Shown: piece by piece, positions 34,527-47,044 of the stretch | How positions within the stretch are numbered: the first letter of the stretch is position 1 | Layout of the letters: every line of letters begins with the position of its first letter | DNA from: Planococcus sp. ISL-109 | GTDB lineage: Bacteria > Bacillota > Bacilli > Bacillales_A > Planococcaceae | Reading direction: 5' to 3' | DNA: 64,000 bases | NCBI RefSeq assembly: GCF_018613655.1 | Contig: NZ_JAGGPW010000018.1 | Coordinates: 1-64,000, forward strand | Made by a program: the position numbers and the translations under genes | The notes under the pieces: generated by a model | Seen by the model: only the letters and a program-made list of their open reading frames with translations | The model's database searches: none | What the model was told of the DNA's origin: nothing

Positions 34527-34555
34527 TTTATACTTGCTTAAAGGTCAAAATTCAA
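34527..34555 (-). promoter_or_regulatory. Possible internal promoter for tuf
   Basis: Minus-strand TTGAAT (34550-34555) and TATAAA (34527-34532) with 17-base spacing, directly past fusA. Extra tuf transcription fits the high demand for EF-Tu. Confidence 0.55.
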
Positions 34556-36634
34556 TTATTGCCCTTTGTTTTTCTTGATAATTTCTTCAGAAATGGACTT
34601 CGGTACTTCTGCATAGTGATCGAAGTGCATAGAGAACACACCACGTCCTTGCGTATTAGAACGCAAGTTTGTTGCATAACCAAACATTTCAGCAAGTGGA
34701 ACCATTGAACGGACGACTTGTGCGTTTCCGCGAGCGTCCATACCTTCTACGCGTCCACGGCGAGACGTTACGTCACCCATGATATCGCCAAGGTATTCTT
34801 CAGGGATTACAATTTCTACTTTCATGATCGGCTCAAGGAGTACCGGGTTAACTTTCGCTACAGCGTTTTTCAGAGCCATAGAAGCTGCTACTTTAAACGC
34901 CATCTCGTTGGAGTCAACATCGTGGTAAGATCCATCATACAATCTTGCTTTAATATCGATCAATGGATAACCGGCAATAACACCGTTATCAAGAGAGTCG
35001 CGAAGACCCGCTTCAACTGCTGGGATGTATTCACGTGGAACGACACCACCAACAACTCCATTTTCGAATTCAAAGCCAGCGCCTTCTTCGTTTGGAGAGA
35101 ACTCGATCCAAACGTGTCCGAACTGACCGCGGCCACCAGACTGACGTACGAACTTCCCTTCAACTTTTGCAGACTGGCGGAATGTCTCACGGTAAGATAC
35201 CTGAGGAGCTCCGACGTTTGCTTCAACGTTGAATTCGCGTCTCATACGGTCAACCAGGATATCAAGGTGGAGTTCACCCATACCCGCGATGATCGTTTGA
35301 CCAGTTTCCTGGTCCGTGTGCGCACGGAAAGTTGGGTCTTCTTCTTGCAATTTCGCAAGAGCTTGGCCCATCTTGTCCTGGTCCGCTTTGGATTTCGGCT
35401 CTACCGAAAGGGAGATAACCGGTTCCGGGAAGACCATGCGCTCAAGAATAACTTGGTCTTTTTCATCGCATAGCGTATCGCCTGTAGAAGTATCCTTCAG
35501 GCCGATTGCAGCAGCGATATCTCCGCAATATACTTCAGCGATCTCTTCACGGGAGTTTGCGTGCATTTGCAGGATACGTCCTACGCGCTCACGCTTGCCT
35601 TTTGAAGAGTTCTGAACGTATGAACCAGATTTCAAAGTACCGGAGTAAACACGGAAGAACGTCAATTTCCCTACATATGGGTCTGTCATTACTTTGAATG
35701 CCAGAGCAGAGAAAGGCTCGTCTTCAGATGCTTTACGCAATACTTCTTCGTCTGAATCCGGACGAAGCGCCGTCATTGGCGGTACGTCTAGTGGAGATGG
35801 TAGGTAATCAATTACTGCATCAAGCATCAATTGAACCCCTTTGTTTTTGAAAGCAGTTCCGCAAACTACTGGATAGAACTCAACATCAAGCGTTCCTTTA
35901 CGAATCGCGTTTTTCAGTTCGTCAACAGTAAGTTCTTCACCGCCGAGGTATTTTTCCATCAAGTCTTCGTCAAGTTCAGCAACAGCTTCCACTAATTTCG
36001 TGTGCCATTCTTGAGCTTGTTCTTTATACTCTTCAGGAATGTCCCCTTCAGTGATTTCAGTTCCCAAATCGTTTGCATAGAAGCGCGCGTTCATTTCAAC
36101 AAGATCAATGATCCCTGAGAACTCGTCTTCTGCACCAATCGGCAATTGAATCGGATGGGCGTTAGCTTGCAGGCGATCATGCAAAGTGCCTACTGAATAC
36201 AAGAAGTCTGCACCGATTTTATCCATTTTGTTAATGAATACAAGGCGCGGAACTCCGTATGTTGTCGCTTGGCGCCATACAGTTTCTGTTTGTGGCTCAA
36301 CGCCTGATTGGGCATCAAGAACCGTCACAGCACCATCAAGTACGCGCAAAGAACGTTCAACTTCTACTGTAAAGTCTACGTGTCCTGGAGTATCGATGAT
36401 GTTTACGCGGTGCCCTTCCCATGAAGCTGTTGTCGCAGCAGATGTGATCGTGATTCCACGCTCTTGCTCCTGCTCCATCCAGTCCATTTGAGAAGCACCT
36501 TCATGCGTTTCGCCGATTTTATGGATGCGGCCTGTGTAATACAATATACGCTCCGTAGTGGTCGTTTTACCGGCATCGATGTGTGCCATGATTCCGATAT
36601 TACGTGTATTTGCTAAGGAGAACTCTCTAGGCAT
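34556..36634 (-). CDS. fusA: Elongation factor G
   Basis: The 692-residue translocase GTPase has the P-loop AHIDAGKT (17-24), DTPGHVDF and NKMDKIGAD, then domains II to V with the domain IV segment [14 protein letters not shown]. Length and motifs match the elongation form rather than TetM-like paralogues. It lies between rpsG and tuf. Confidence 0.98.
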   Translation of the reverse strand: MPREFSLANTRNIGIMAHIDAGKTTTTERILYYTGRIHKIGETHEGASQMDWMEQEQERGITITSAATTASWEGHRVNIIDTPGHVDFTVEVERSLRVLDGAVTVLDAQSGVEPQTETVWRQATTYGVPRLVFINKMDKIGADFLYSVGTLHDRLQANAHPIQLPIGAEDEFSGIIDLVEMNARFYANDLGTEITEGDIPEEYKEQAQEWHTKLVEAVAELDEDLMEKYLGGEELTVDELKNAIRKGTLDVEFYPVVCGTAFKNKGVQLMLDAVIDYLPSPLDVPPMTALRPDSDEEVLRKASEDEPFSALAFKVMTDPYVGKLTFFRVYSGTLKSGSYVQNSSKGKRERVGRILQMHANSREEIAEVYCGDIAAAIGLKDTSTGDTLCDEKDQVILERMVFPEPVISLSVEPKSKADQDKMGQALAKLQEEDPTFRAHTDQETGQTIIAGMGELHLDILVDRMRREFNVEANVGAPQVSYRETFRQSAKVEGKFVRQSGGRGQFGHVWIEFSPNEEGAGFEFENGVVGGVVPREYIPAVEAGLRDSLDNGVIAGYPLIDIKARLYDGSYHDVDSNEMAFKVAASMALKNAVAKVNPVLLEPIMKVEIVIPEEYLGDIMGDVTSRRGRVEGMDARGNAQVVRSMVPLAEMFGYATNLRSNTQGRGVFSMHFDHYAEVPKSISEEIIKKNKGQ

Positions 36635-36684
36635 ATGGTCTTTCTCCTTCCGTCTCGAAATAAGATTTTAAGTTTCGCAAGAAA

Positions 36685-37155
36685 TTACCAGCGGTAATGA
36701 GCAAATGCTTTGTTGGCTTCTGCCATTTTGTGGATATCTTCACGTTTTTTGACGGAAGCACCAGTGTTGTTGGCACCATCTAGGATTTCATTTGCTAGAC
36801 GCTCTTCCATAGTTTTCTCCCCACGAAGACGTGAGAATTTCACTAGGTAGCGAAGTCCAAGAGTCGTACGGCGTTCTGGGCGAACTTCAACTGGTACTTG
36901 ATAGTTAGCACCACCAACGCGGCGAGCACGAACTTCAAGAACCGGCATGATGTTTTCCAACGCTTGTTCGAATACTTCAAGTGGATCTTTCCCGCTGCGT
37001 TCTTTAATTAGTTCGAACGCACCGTAGAGGATCTTTTGTGAAGTACCTCTTTTTCCATCAACCATCAATTTGTTAATCAAACGAGTTACCAATTTCGAGC
37101 TATAAATCGGATCTGGCAATACGTCACGTTTAGCTACAGGACCTTTACGAGGCAT
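36685..37155 (-). CDS. rpsG: Small ribosomal subunit protein S7
   Basis: The 156-residue primary binder of the 30S head begins [20 protein letters not shown] and ends KAFAHYRW. I use the ATG at 37153-37155; an in-frame start six codons earlier lies in the ribosome binding site. It is the second gene of the str operon. Confidence 0.97.
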   Translation of the reverse strand: MPRKGPVAKRDVLPDPIYSSKLVTRLINKLMVDGKRGTSQKILYGAFELIKERSGKDPLEVFEQALENIMPVLEVRARRVGGANYQVPVEVRPERRTTLGLRYLVKFSRLRGEKTMEERLANEILDGANNTGASVKKREDIHKMAEANKAFAHYRW

Positions 37156-37201
37156 GTATGTTCCTCCTTTCAACGAAAATTATCGTTAAATCATTCTTAG
37201 G

Positions 37202-37621
37202 TTATTTTTTTACTTTAGGGCGTTTTGTTCCATACTTAGAACGTCCTTGCATACGGCCGCTTACTCCAGCAGTATCAAGCGCTCCGCGTACGATATGGTA
37301 ACGTACACCCGGAAGGTCTTTTACGCGTCCTCCACGGATAAGAACAACACTGTGCTCTTGAAGGTTGTGGCCTTCGCCCGGGATGTATGCATTGACCTCA
37401 ATTTGGTTTGTCAAACGTACACGCGCATATTTACGCAATGCGGAGTTTGGTTTTTTCGGTGTCATTGTTCCAACACGTGTGCAGACTCCGCGTTTTTGTG
37501 GAGAGCTCAAGTTAGTCTGAGACTTCTTAAAGCTGTTATACCCCTTGTTCAACGCTGGTGAGCCTGATTTAGAGCTTTTCGGTTTACGAGGCTTGCTAAC
37601 CAATTGGTTAATTGTAGGCAT
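37202..37621 (-). CDS. rpsL: Small ribosomal subunit protein S12
   Basis: The 139-residue decoding-centre protein has the motif [16 protein letters not shown]; the residue linked to streptomycin resistance is the wild-type lysine (K56). The C-terminal basic tail is intact. It opens the str operon behind a leader of about 210 bases. Confidence 0.97.
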   Translation of the reverse strand: MPTINQLVSKPRKPKSSKSGSPALNKGYNSFKKSQTNLSSPQKRGVCTRVGTMTPKKPNSALRKYARVRLTNQIEVNAYIPGEGHNLQEHSVVLIRGGRVKDLPGVRYHIVRGALDTAGVSGRMQGRSKYGTKRPKVKK

Positions 37622-37837
37622 CGATTTTTTCCTCCTCTCAAAAGGTTTTCTAATACCACATATCCAGGTGGTTCATTTTTGGGTAAAAAACAAAGTCTTT
37701 GTGATTTCACACAAAAACCGATATCCAGTAATGCCATAATGGCTACATCCAGCAAAGCTGAACGCTTTTACTGTTTTGCTTCGTACCTGACAATCATCTT
37801 CCCGACATGCAGAGATCGACAATCATCAACCTTCAAT
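37622..37837 (-). promoter_or_regulatory. Leader of the str operon; no rplGB/ybxF gene here
   Basis: In B. subtilis the L7Ae-like gene rplGB lies between rpoC and rpsL. Here the 304-base gap has only a promoter and a long untranslated leader. I found no frame with L7Ae similarity in it. Confidence 0.6.
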
Positions 37838-37867
37838 ATACTATCATCCTTCCCTTGCCACTGTCAA
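37838..37867 (-). promoter_or_regulatory. Promoter of the str operon
   Basis: Minus-strand TTGACA (37862-37867) and TAGTAT (37838-37843) spaced by 18 bases, right after the rpoC terminator. Confidence 0.7.
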
Positions 37868-37874
37868 CTGTAAT

Positions 37875-37912
37875 TTAAAAAATCCCCAGAGAGCTGATAG
37901 CCCTCCGGGAAT
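37875..37912 (-). terminator. Terminator after rpoC
   Basis: A hairpin with arms TCCCCAGAGAGCT and AGCCCTCCGGGA (with two G-U pairs and one bulge) is followed on the minus strand by six T. Confidence 0.8.
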
Positions 37913-37925
37913 TTCATTGTTCATC

Positions 37926-40900
37926 TTAGGATTCGCTTCCGACGATTTCTTCTCGCTGAGCTTTCTTTTCGCTTTGCTCGATTTCAATCTGACGGTAACG
38001 TTGCATGCCAGTCCCTGCAGGAACCAGTTTCCCGATGATGACATTCTCTTTCAGGCCAAGAAGCTCATCGCGTTTCCCTTTGATCGCCGCATCGGTAAGG
38101 ACACGGGTCGTCTCTTGGAAGGACGCAGCAGACAAGAACGATTCTGTTTCAAGGGAAGCTTTCGTGATCCCGAGGATAACAGGTCGGCTAGTTGCTGGCA
38201 TATTGCCGGCAAGCACTGCTTTTTCATTCGCTTCTGTGAACTGGTGAATGTCAAGAAGAGAACCTGGCAACAAGTCGGTATCTCCAGCTTCAATGACACG
38301 GACTTTACGGAACATTTGACGAACCATAACTTCAATGTGCTTATCGCCGATTTCTACCCCTTGCATGCGGTAAACTTTTTGAACTTCTTTCAATAGATAC
38401 AATTGAACAGATAGAACTTCTTTCACTTGAAGCAACTGCTTCGGATCGATGGAACCATCTGTCATCACTTCACCGCGTTGAATTGTATCATCTACTTGAA
38501 CCTTCAAGCGCACATTATAAGGTGTCAAGTATTTGCGGGTTTCCACATCACCTTGAATCGTGACTTCCTTCTGGCCTTCGCGGATTTCCTCAATCTCAGT
38601 AATCGTACCGGTGATTTCGGAAATAACTGCCTGGCCTTTCGGATTTCTTGACTCGAAGATCTCTTGGATACGCGGCAAACCTTGTGTAATATCGTCTCCT
38701 GCAACACCGCCTGTGTGGAACGTACGCATTGTAAGCTGTGTACCTGGCTCACCGATCGACTGGGCAGCGATGATTCCGACTGCTTCGCCGACTTCCACTT
38801 CGTCGCCTGTTGCAAGGTTCGTACCATAGCATTTTTTGCAAATTCCGTGTTTTGTATTACAAGTGAATGCAGAGCGGATCGTCACTTCTTTAAGGCCAGT
38901 CTCTATAATGATGCGAGCCAGATTTTCTGTAATGAGCGCATCTCTCTCCACTATCACTTCTTTTGTTTCAGGATGGCGAATTGTTTTCTTAGCATGACGG
39001 CCGACAATCCGTTCTTCTAACTCTTCGATTACTTCCGTGCCTTCCATGAGTGCCCCAACTAAGAGACCGCGGTCAGTGCCGCAATCATTTTCTCGGACGA
39101 TCGCATCTTGGGCAACATCAACAAGGCGGCGCGTCAAGTAACCGGAGTCAGCTGTTTTCAATGCTGTATCGGCAAGACCTTTACGGGCACCGTGAGTCGA
39201 GATGAAGTATTCGAGTACTGTCAGACCTTCACGGAAAGAAGATTTGATCGGCAGTTCGATAATTCGTCCAGCCGGGTTGGCCATGAGTCCGCGCATACCT
39301 GCAAGTTGCGTGAAGTTGGACGCGTTACCACGCGCTCCAGAATCACTCATCATGTAAATCGGGTTGAGCGTATCAAGAGACGCCATCAGTTTTTCTTGAA
39401 TGACATCCTTAGCTCTGCTCCAGTAAGAGATAACGCGTGTGTAGCGCTCTTCTTCCGTAATCAATCCACGGCGGAATTGCTTCATCACTTTATCCACATT
39501 GGCTTGAGCTTCTACGAGTATTTCGCCTTTATCCGGCAAAACCACGATATCTGCTACGCCGACCGTAATACCGGCTTGTGTAGAATATTTGAATCCAAGG
39601 CTCTTCATGCGATCAAGCATGCGTGAAGTTTCCGTAATATGGAAACGTTTGAATACTTCTGCAATGATTTCCCCAAGGATTTTCTTTTTGAACGGCGTTA
39701 CAAGCTCTGCCTCTTTGAAATATTTGCGAATATCTGTCGTAGTTGGCGCAAAGTACTTCGCAGGTGTTTCCACTTGCAGATTGTAATCCGTCGGTTCGTT
39801 AATATACGGGAACGATTTCGGAAGAATTTCATTGAAAATCACTTTTCCGACCGTAGTCAAAAGAAGCATTTTGTTTTGTTCTTCCGTAAACGTCGGGTTG
39901 TTGACAGAGCCGGCTTGAACCGCAATACGCGTGTGCAAATGCACATGCCCAGTTTGGTAAGCGATCAGCACTTCTTCCGGTCCGGAGAATGTCGCACCTT
40001 CGCCCGTCGCGCCTTTGCGCTCAAGCGTTAAGTAGTAGTTTCCGAGAACCATATCCTGAGAAGGCGTTACGACTGGTTTACCGTCTTTCGGGTTCAAGAT
40101 GTTCTGTGCTGCGAGCATTAGAAGGCGTGCTTCTGCTTGCGCTTCAGATGAAAGCGGCACGTGAACTGCCATTTGATCACCATCAAAGTCGGCGTTGTAA
40201 GCCGTACAAACGAGCGGGTGAAGACGGATTGCCTTACCTTCAACTAGTGTCGGTTCAAATGCTTGGATACCCAATCTGTGAAGCGTCGGTGCGCGGTTCA
40301 GAAGAACCGGATGCTCCTTGATGACATCTTCAAGTACGTCCCAAACTTCCGAATGGAGACGCTCGATTTTACGTTTCGCGCTCTTGATGTTATGTGCGAG
40401 TCCGCGTTCAACCAATTCTTTCATAACAAAAGGTTTGAACAGTTCAATCGCCATGCCTTTCGGCAGACCACATTGGTACATTTTCAAGTTCGGACCAACG
40501 ACGATTACAGAACGCCCAGAATAATCGACACGTTTTCCGAGCAAGTTCTGGCGGAAGCGCCCTTGCTTCCCTTTCAACATATGAGAAAGAGATTTCAATG
40601 GACGGTTACCAGGTCCTGTAACAGGACGACCGCGACGGCCGTTGTCGATTAAGGCATCAACTGCTTCTTGTAGCATACGCTTTTCGTTCTGAACGATGAT
40701 GCTCGGTGCACCAAGGTCAAGCAAGCGCTTGAGGCGGTTGTTCCGGTTGATGACGCGGCGGTACAGGTCGTTTAAATCGGAAGTCGCAAAACGGCCGCCG
40801 TCAAGCTGCACCATCGGACGCAATTCTGGCGGAATAACCGGCAGAACATCCAAAATCATCCAATCTGGGTTGTTTCCAGAGTTACGGAAAGACTCTACTA

Positions 40901-41534
40901 CTTCAAGGCGTTTAATCGCACGTGTGCGGCGCTGGCCTTGAGCAGATTTAAGCTCTTCTTTCAGTGCATCTGTTTCACGCTCCAAGTCGATTTCCTGCAG
41001 CAAACGTTTGATTGCTTCAGCACCCATCGCTGCTTGGAATTTTTTGCCGAATTTATCGCGGTATGCGCGATATTCTTTTTCGGAGAGCAATTGTTTTTTC
41101 TCGAGCGGCGTATCAGCCGGATCGATGACTACGTAAGAAGCAAAGTAGATAACCTCTTCCAAAGAACGCGGGGACATATCCAAGATAAGGCCCATGCGGC
41201 TTGGAATTCCTTTGAAATACCAAATATGGGAAACCGGTGCTGCAAGCTCGATATGGCCCATGCGCTCGCGGCGCACTTTTGAACGGGTTACTTCGACGCC
41301 GCAACGATCACAGACGACACCTTTATAACGGACACGCTTGTATTTTCCGCAATGGCATTCCCAGTCTTTTGTAGGACCGAAAATACGTTCACAGAACAAG
41401 CCGTCTTTCTCAGGCTTTAACGTACGGTAGTTAATTGTTTCTGGTTTCTTGACTTCCCCATAGGACCATGAGCGAATTTTATCGGGTGATGCTAATCCGA
41501 TTTTCATATACTCAAAATTATTTACATCTATCAA
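37926..41534 (-). CDS. rpoC: DNA-directed RNA polymerase subunit beta'
   Basis: The 1202-residue subunit carries the active-site NADFDGD motif (around residue 450) that binds magnesium, and the N-terminal zinc ribbon C60, C62, C75, C78. A second zinc site lies in the C-terminal half ([13 protein letters not shown]). The start is TTG at 41532-41534 after GGGAGG, as is common for this gene in Bacillota. It is cotranscribed with rpoB. Confidence 0.98.
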   Translation of the reverse strand: MIDVNNFEYMKIGLASPDKIRSWSYGEVKKPETINYRTLKPEKDGLFCERIFGPTKDWECHCGKYKRVRYKGVVCDRCGVEVTRSKVRRERMGHIELAAPVSHIWYFKGIPSRMGLILDMSPRSLEEVIYFASYVVIDPADTPLEKKQLLSEKEYRAYRDKFGKKFQAAMGAEAIKRLLQEIDLERETDALKEELKSAQGQRRTRAIKRLEVVESFRNSGNNPDWMILDVLPVIPPELRPMVQLDGGRFATSDLNDLYRRVINRNNRLKRLLDLGAPSIIVQNEKRMLQEAVDALIDNGRRGRPVTGPGNRPLKSLSHMLKGKQGRFRQNLLGKRVDYSGRSVIVVGPNLKMYQCGLPKGMAIELFKPFVMKELVERGLAHNIKSAKRKIERLHSEVWDVLEDVIKEHPVLLNRAPTLHRLGIQAFEPTLVEGKAIRLHPLVCTAYNADFDGDQMAVHVPLSSEAQAEARLLMLAAQNILNPKDGKPVVTPSQDMVLGNYYLTLERKGATGEGATFSGPEEVLIAYQTGHVHLHTRIAVQAGSVNNPTFTEEQNKMLLLTTVGKVIFNEILPKSFPYINEPTDYNLQVETPAKYFAPTTTDIRKYFKEAELVTPFKKKILGEIIAEVFKRFHITETSRMLDRMKSLGFKYSTQAGITVGVADIVVLPDKGEILVEAQANVDKVMKQFRRGLITEEERYTRVISYWSRAKDVIQEKLMASLDTLNPIYMMSDSGARGNASNFTQLAGMRGLMANPAGRIIELPIKSSFREGLTVLEYFISTHGARKGLADTALKTADSGYLTRRLVDVAQDAIVRENDCGTDRGLLVGALMEGTEVIEELEERIVGRHAKKTIRHPETKEVIVERDALITENLARIIIETGLKEVTIRSAFTCNTKHGICKKCYGTNLATGDEVEVGEAVGIIAAQSIGEPGTQLTMRTFHTGGVAGDDITQGLPRIQEIFESRNPKGQAVISEITGTITEIEEIREGQKEVTIQGDVETRKYLTPYNVRLKVQVDDTIQRGEVMTDGSIDPKQLLQVKEVLSVQLYLLKEVQKVYRMQGVEIGDKHIEVMVRQMFRKVRVIEAGDTDLLPGSLLDIHQFTEANEKAVLAGNMPATSRPVILGITKASLETESFLSAASFQETTRVLTDAAIKGKRDELLGLKENVIIGKLVPAGTGMQRYRQIEIEQSEKKAQREEIVGSES

Positions 41535-41644
41535 GGAGCCTACCTCCCTTTTGTCTCGAGTTTCTGTACGGCTCTTCCTCGGTAATGGCTAGATCGATGA
41601 GTTGCCGTCCGGCGTTTTGCCGAACGGTTTCTTCTATATATACT

Positions 41645-44600
41645 TTATTCAATCGTTCCTACTGTCGATTCTTCATCAGCGATTGGCAAGATATTGAGTG
41701 AGTCTGCAGGTTGCAGCTCATCTTCTTCGTCCAAATCGCGCAATTCGATTTCTTCATCGTCGATTGTCAGCATTTTGACGTCCATGCCTAAACTTTGAAG
41801 CTCTTTGATCAATACTTTGAAGGATTCCGGAACACTTGGCTCTGGAACACTTTCGCCTTTGACAATAGCTTCATAGGTTTTCACACGGCCGACAACGTCA
41901 TCGGATTTAACTGTCAGGATTTCCTGAAGTGTGTGTGCAGCACCATATGCTTCTAGTGCCCAAACTTCCATCTCCCCGAAACGCTGACCGCCAAATTGCG
42001 CTTTACCACCGAGTGGTTGCTGTGTAACTAGCGAGTAAGGTCCAGTTGAACGAGCATGGAGTTTATCGTCAACCATGTGCGCCAGTTTGATCATATACAT
42101 GATTCCGACGGATACGCGGTTATCGAACGGTTCACCGGAACGGCCATCATAAAGGATAGTTTTTCCGTCGCGCGGCATACCTGATTCTTCCATTGTTTCC
42201 CAGACATCTTCTTCGTTTGCTCCATCAAATACTGACGAAGCCATGTGAAGCCCTAGAGAACGGGAAGCCATACCAAGGTGAAGTTCGAGCACCTGGCCGA
42301 TGTTCATACGAGACGGAACGCCAAGCGGGTTCAACATGATATCGATTGGTGTGCCATCCGGCATGAACGGCATATCTTCTTCCGGCAAAATGCGGGAGAT
42401 AACACCTTTGTTTCCGTGACGGCCGGCCATTTTATCCCCAACGGAAATTTTCCGCTTCTGGACGATATATGCGCGGACCAATTGGTTAACGCCTGGCGGC
42501 AATTCGTCGCCGTCTTCACGGTTGAAAATCTTCACATCGAGCACGATTCCGCCTGCACCATGAGGCACACGCAAGGATGTATCACGCACTTCGCGTGCTT
42601 TTTCACCGAAAATCGCGTGAAGCAAGCGTTCTTCTGCTGTCAGTTCCGTAACCCCTTTAGGCGTTACTTTCCCGACGAGAATGTCGCCGTCTTTCACTTC
42701 AGCACCGACACGGATAATGCCGCGGTCGTCCAAGTTGCGCAGTGCATCTTCGCCGACGTTTGGAATATCACGCGTAATTTCTTCAGGCCCGAGTTTTGTA
42801 TCACGGGAGTCTGATTCGTATTCTTCGATATGGATGGATGTATAAACGTCATCTTTCACGAGACGCTCACTCATGATGATTGCATCCTCATAGTTAAAGC
42901 CGTCCCACGTCATGAAGCCGACCAAGACGTTGCGGCCAAGAGCCATTTCCCCGCGTTCCATCGAAGGACCATCTGCGAGAATATCGCGTCTTGCTACACG
43001 GTCGCCGACTTTAACAATCGGGCGTTGGTTATAGCTGGTTCCCTGGTTCGAACGGACGAATTTCTGCAGGCGATACGTATCAAGGTCGCCTTTGACTTCA
43101 TTGCCTTCTACGTTTTCGATGCGGCGAACACGAATTTCTTTCGCTTCAACAAACTCAACGATACCTTCATTCTTCGCGGTCACAGCAGCACCGGAATCAC
43201 GTGCAGCAAGATGCTCCATTCCTGTTCCGACAAATGGTGCTTCCGGGTTCATGAGAGGCACAGCTTGGCGCTGCATGTTCGCGCCCATTAAAGCACGGTT
43301 GGAGTCATCATTTTCAAGGAACGGAATACACGCAGTTGCAACAGACACGACTTGCTTAGGTGAAACGTCCATGTAGTCGATGCTTGATTGTTTGTACACC
43401 GTGTTTTCACCACGGAAACGGGCAACCACTTCTTCTTCTATAAATGAGCCGTCTTCGTTCAATCTTGAATTCGCCTGTGCTACGACGTAATTATCTTCTT
43501 CATCAGCCGTCAAATAATCAATTTGGTCGGTGACTTTGTTCGTTTCCGGATCAACGCGACGGTACGGCGTTTCGATAAAGCCGAATTTATTCACTTTCGC
43601 GAACGTCGACAGCGTGTTGATCAAGCCGATGTTCGGGCCCTCAGGCGTTTCAATCGGACACATACGGCCATAGTGGGAGTAGTGAACGTCACGCACTTCA
43701 AAACCTGCGCGCTCACGCGTCAAACCACCGGGCCCAAGCGCAGATAGACGGCGTTTATGCGTCAATTCAGCAAGCGGGTTCGTTTGGTCCATAAACTGGG
43801 ACAATTGGGAACTGCCGAAAAACTCTTTAATCGATGCAATAACCGGACGGATATTGATCAATTGCTGCGGAACGATTGATTGCGTATCATTGATCGACAT
43901 GCGCTCGCGCACTACGCGTTCCATACGGGACAACCCGATACGGAACTGGTTCTGCAAAAGCTCACCGACTGAACGCAAACGACGGTTTCCGAGGTGATCA
44001 ATATCATCGGTATTGCCGACCCCATGCAACAAGTTAAAGAAATAACTAATGGAAGAGATGATGTCAGCCGGCGTTACGTTTTTAATCTTATCTTCTATAT
44101 ATGCGTTGCTGATGACGGTGATTTCTTTTTGCTCTTCGTCATTTGGCGCATAGATTTTAATGGACTGAAGCGTTACATCGTCTTCCAGCACGCCTCCAGC
44201 TTGAGATACTGTGTGGAATCCGACGCCGTTTTCCAAGTTTGGAATCAAGCGGTCAAGCACGCGACGGTCAATGACTGTTCCAGCTTCCACCAAAATTTCA
44301 CCTGTTTCCGGATCGACGAGCGTTTCTGCAATCGTCTGGTTGAACAAACGATTTTTGATGTGAAGCTTTTTGTTCATTTTGTAGCGACCGACATTTGCCA
44401 GATCATAGCGTTTTGGGTCGAAAAAGCGAGAGTAAAGCAAACTTTTAGCGCTCTCTACTGTCGGTGGTTCTCCAGGACGCAGGCGCTCATAAATCTCGAG
44501 AAGCGCTTTTTCTGTATTCTCAGTGTTGTCTTTATCCAGCGTGTTTTGCAAGTATTCGTTGTCGCCAAGCAATTCGATGATTTCTTGGTCGGACCCGAAT

Positions 44601-45199
44601 CCTAGCGCACGCAAAAGCACCGTAACCGGTAATTTACGCGTGCGGTCGATCCGGACGTATACGACATCTTTTGCATCGGTTTCATACTCCAGCCATGCCC
44701 CACGGTTTGGAATGACAGTAGCGCCGAAACCTCTTTTGCCGTTTTTGTCTGTTTTGTCATGGAAGTAAACACTTGGCGAGCGGACCAATTGGGAAACAAT
44801 GACGCGTTCCGCTCCGTTAATAACAAAAGTTCCAGTTTCAGTCATCAATGGGAAATCACCCATAAAGACATCTTGTTCTTTCACTTCGTCGGTTTCTTTG
44901 TTGTGCAGGCGCACTTTTACGCGGAGTGGCGCTGCATAAGTAACGTCGCGCTCTTTCGATTCATCGACTGGATATTTCGGATCTGACAGGCTATAATCGA
45001 CAAATTCCAAAGATAGATTTCCTGTGAAATCTTCGATTGGTGAAATGTCGCGGAACATTTCACGGAGCCCTTCTTCCAAGAACCATTCGTAAGAAGACGA
45101 TTGGATCTCGATCAGATTCGGGAGATCCAGCACTTCACTGATTCTCGAAAAACTTCTGCGTTGACGATGCTGACCGTACTGAACTAGTTGACCTGTCAA
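41645..45199 (-). CDS. rpoB: DNA-directed RNA polymerase subunit beta
   Basis: The 1184-residue subunit forms the catalytic core with beta'. The rifampicin region [32 protein letters not shown] has the usual sensitive residues. I start it at TTG 45197-45199 ([17 protein letters not shown]), six bases after GAGGGGTG, because B. subtilis RpoB begins at the same residue; an in-frame GTG nine bases upstream overlaps that binding site. Confidence 0.97.
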   Translation of the reverse strand: MTGQLVQYGQHRQRRSFSRISEVLDLPNLIEIQSSSYEWFLEEGLREMFRDISPIEDFTGNLSLEFVDYSLSDPKYPVDESKERDVTYAAPLRVKVRLHNKETDEVKEQDVFMGDFPLMTETGTFVINGAERVIVSQLVRSPSVYFHDKTDKNGKRGFGATVIPNRGAWLEYETDAKDVVYVRIDRTRKLPVTVLLRALGFGSDQEIIELLGDNEYLQNTLDKDNTENTEKALLEIYERLRPGEPPTVESAKSLLYSRFFDPKRYDLANVGRYKMNKKLHIKNRLFNQTIAETLVDPETGEILVEAGTVIDRRVLDRLIPNLENGVGFHTVSQAGGVLEDDVTLQSIKIYAPNDEEQKEITVISNAYIEDKIKNVTPADIISSISYFFNLLHGVGNTDDIDHLGNRRLRSVGELLQNQFRIGLSRMERVVRERMSINDTQSIVPQQLINIRPVIASIKEFFGSSQLSQFMDQTNPLAELTHKRRLSALGPGGLTRERAGFEVRDVHYSHYGRMCPIETPEGPNIGLINTLSTFAKVNKFGFIETPYRRVDPETNKVTDQIDYLTADEEDNYVVAQANSRLNEDGSFIEEEVVARFRGENTVYKQSSIDYMDVSPKQVVSVATACIPFLENDDSNRALMGANMQRQAVPLMNPEAPFVGTGMEHLAARDSGAAVTAKNEGIVEFVEAKEIRVRRIENVEGNEVKGDLDTYRLQKFVRSNQGTSYNQRPIVKVGDRVARRDILADGPSMERGEMALGRNVLVGFMTWDGFNYEDAIIMSERLVKDDVYTSIHIEEYESDSRDTKLGPEEITRDIPNVGEDALRNLDDRGIIRVGAEVKDGDILVGKVTPKGVTELTAEERLLHAIFGEKAREVRDTSLRVPHGAGGIVLDVKIFNREDGDELPPGVNQLVRAYIVQKRKISVGDKMAGRHGNKGVISRILPEEDMPFMPDGTPIDIMLNPLGVPSRMNIGQVLELHLGMASRSLGLHMASSVFDGANEEDVWETMEESGMPRDGKTILYDGRSGEPFDNRVSVGIMYMIKLAHMVDDKLHARSTGPYSLVTQQPLGGKAQFGGQRFGEMEVWALEAYGAAHTLQEILTVKSDDVVGRVKTYEAIVKGESVPEPSVPESFKVLIKELQSLGMDVKMLTIDDEEIELRDLDEEDELQPADSLNILPIADEESTVGTIE

Positions 45200-45386
45200 C
45201 TTATTCACCCCTCAATAAAACGATTATAGGACTTTGCGATATCTGTAAAATAGTGTATGATATCGAAAAGACAAAAGAAAACGAGACCGCATATGAGCTC
45301 ATTTCCGGTTTACACATGTTCAAACGGGCCGCCATGCTATGCCCGAAAAAGGGCAAACGACCTCAAAATAATATTTTTTGCATTTT

Positions 45387-45413
45387 ATTATAATATCACA
45401 AGCAATTTGTCAA
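45387..45413 (-). promoter_or_regulatory. Promoter upstream of rpoB
   Basis: Minus-strand TTGACA (45408-45413) and TATAAT (45387-45392) with a short 15-base spacer; TAATAA at 17 bases is an alternative -10. It starts at the very end of rsmC and gives a leader of about 180 bases, with no further gene between. Confidence 0.55.
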
Positions 45414-45414
45414 G

Positions 45415-46017
45415 TCAAATTTTTCTGGCTTCAAAAATAAAGTAACCTTTCTTCTTTTCGGCGATGCGGACGTCACCGAACAACTCCTGCAATTTCTCTT
45501 GCGTCGAAGGGGCTCCCTGTTTTTTCTGGATGACCACCCACAACGAGCCGGAACGTGCGAGCTTGCTATACGCTTCTTCATAAAACCGGAATACAGTCTC
45601 TTTTCCCGCGCGGATCGGCGGATTCGTTAAGATCGCGGCAAATTCTTGTTGCGTGACATTGACAAGCCTATCACTTTCATAGATAGAAACATTTTCAACA
45701 CCGTTTAATACGGTGTTTTTTTGTGCGAGTTCAACGGCTCTAGCGTTGACATCAACCATATGAACGTGTCTTTGGGGAAATGCTTTGGCGATGGCCATTC
45801 CGATCGGCCCATACCCACAGCCGACATCAAGGACTGATCCTTCTATGCCCGGCTCTTCAAACGCCTCAATCAATAAACGTGAACCGAAATCGACCTCACT
45901 TTTGCTGAAAACGCCTGAATCCGTCTGAAACCGGAACGTCTCGCCTCGCAATGTGTTGGTCCACTCTTGAGGATTGCTTTTGGTTTGAGGATTTTTGGAA
46001 TAATAATGTTGGGACAT
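45415..46017 (-). CDS. rsmC: Class I SAM methyltransferase, RsmC-like (YbxB)
   Basis: The 200-residue protein has the SAM-binding VLDVGCGYGPIG motif (about 69-80) and the NPPIRAGK catalytic loop typical of 16S rRNA guanine-N2 (G1207) methyltransferases. It corresponds to the single-domain C-terminal half of E. coli RsmC, as does B. subtilis YbxB at the same place between rplL and rpoB. I use the ATG at 46015-46017 after GGAGG. The rRNA target is inferred from family. Confidence 0.85.
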   Translation of the reverse strand: MSQHYYSKNPQTKSNPQEWTNTLRGETFRFQTDSGVFSKSEVDFGSRLLIEAFEEPGIEGSVLDVGCGYGPIGMAIAKAFPQRHVHMVDVNARAVELAQKNTVLNGVENVSIYESDRLVNVTQQEFAAILTNPPIRAGKETVFRFYEEAYSKLARSGSLWVVIQKKQGAPSTQEKLQELFGDVRIAEKKKGYFIFEARKI

Positions 46018-46073
46018 GCGAAGCCCTCCTTCCATCATGCAATCTCGGCAGTTGCCGGATTGGATTTAAAAAG

Positions 46074-46108
46074 AAGAAAAAGCCCGTCGGTGAATACTGA
46101 CGAGCTTT
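46074..46108 (-). terminator. Terminator or attenuator after rplL
   Basis: Hairpin 46078-46108 (AAAGC, CGTC and GT arms with mismatches) followed on the minus strand by TTTTTC. It lowers read-through into rsmC and rpoB. Confidence 0.75.
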
Positions 46109-46129
46109 CTTTCTTATAGTTTAGTTAGA

Positions 46130-46486
46130 TTACTTAACTTCTACAGAAGCGCCAACTTCTTCAAGTTTGCCTTTGATTTCTTCAGCTTCTTCTTTAGTAG
46201 CGCCTTCTTTGATAGCTTTAGGAGCTTCGTCTACAAGAGCTTTCGCTTCTTTAAGACCAAGACCAGTTACTTCACGCACTGCTTTGATGACTTTGATTTT
46301 TTGGTCGCCAGCAGCGTTGAGAACTACGTCGAACTCAGTTTGTTCTTCTTCAACAGCAACAGCACCAGCTGCAGCAACTGGTGCAGCTGCAGTTACGCCG
46401 AACTCATCTTCGATTGCTTTTACTAGGTCGTTAAGTTGAAGAACTGTCATTTCTTTGATTGCGTCTAAAATTTGTTCTTGTGTCAT
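46130..46486 (-). CDS. rplL: Large ribosomal subunit protein L7/L12
   Basis: The 118-residue stalk protein has an N-terminal dimerisation helix (about 1-35), an alanine-rich flexible hinge (about 33-50, [16 protein letters not shown]) and the C-terminal domain that recruits translation factors ([27 protein letters not shown]). It follows rplJ in the usual pair. Confidence 0.98.
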   Translation of the reverse strand: MTQEQILDAIKEMTVLQLNDLVKAIEDEFGVTAAAPVAAAGAVAVEEEQTEFDVVLNAAGDQKIKVIKAVREVTGLGLKEAKALVDEAPKAIKEGATKEEAEEIKGKLEEVGASVEVK

Positions 46487-46540
46487 TATAATTTCCTCCT
46501 ATGATAGGTAATTTTTTGTGTTGCTCAGGAAACCGACTGA

Positions 46541-47041
46541 TTAAGCGCCCTGTTCTTCTTTTTGGTCTGCAACTGCTTTTGTAGTAGCAGCGAAGTTGCG
46601 GACTGGAGCTTGTAGTACACTGAGTAGCATAGACAATAGGCCATCGCGGGATGGAAGTTCAGCAAGAGCTTTCATTTCATCTGCAGATGCAACATTGCCT
46701 TCAATGATACCAGCTTTGATTTCTAGTGCTTCGTTGACTTTAGCGAATTTGTTGATGATTCGCGCAGGAGCAACGACATCTTCGTTTGAGAACGCGATAG
46801 CGTTTGGTCCTGTGAAATGTTCGTTGATCGCTTCAAGGCCATGCATTTCTGTCGCGCGGCGAGTCATGGAGTTTTTGTAAACTTTGAACTCGACGTTTTC
46901 TTCACGAAGCTGTTTACGAAGTTCAGTAAGTTGCGCAACGTTCAAACCGCGGTAATCGACAACGACAACGGATGCTGCAGCTTCGAACTTGTCAGCGATT
47001 GTTTGCACAACAACTTTTTTCGTTTCAATAGCTTTGCTCAT
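46541..47041 (-). CDS. rplJ: Large ribosomal subunit protein L10
   Basis: The 166-residue stalk base protein anchors L7/L12 dimers through its C-terminal helix. It contains [25 protein letters not shown] and [10 protein letters not shown] use the ATG at 47039-47041 ([12 protein letters not shown]); the longer in-frame extension is leader sequence. It is preceded by an L10-type leader. Confidence 0.97.
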   Translation of the reverse strand: MSKAIETKKVVVQTIADKFEAAASVVVVDYRGLNVAQLTELRKQLREENVEFKVYKNSMTRRATEMHGLEAINEHFTGPNAIAFSNEDVVAPARIINKFAKVNEALEIKAGIIEGNVASADEMKALAELPSRDGLLSMLLSVLQAPVRNFAATTKAVADQKEEQGA

Positions 47042-47044
47042 ATG

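Noticed and set aside
34718-35473. Plus-strand open frame of 251 codons
   Set aside because: It lies opposite the conserved fusA gene and has no start signal or family resemblance.
37549-37755. 68-codon minus-strand frame before rpsL, as a possible rplGB remnant
   Set aside because: The translation shows no L7Ae features and overlaps rpsL in another frame.
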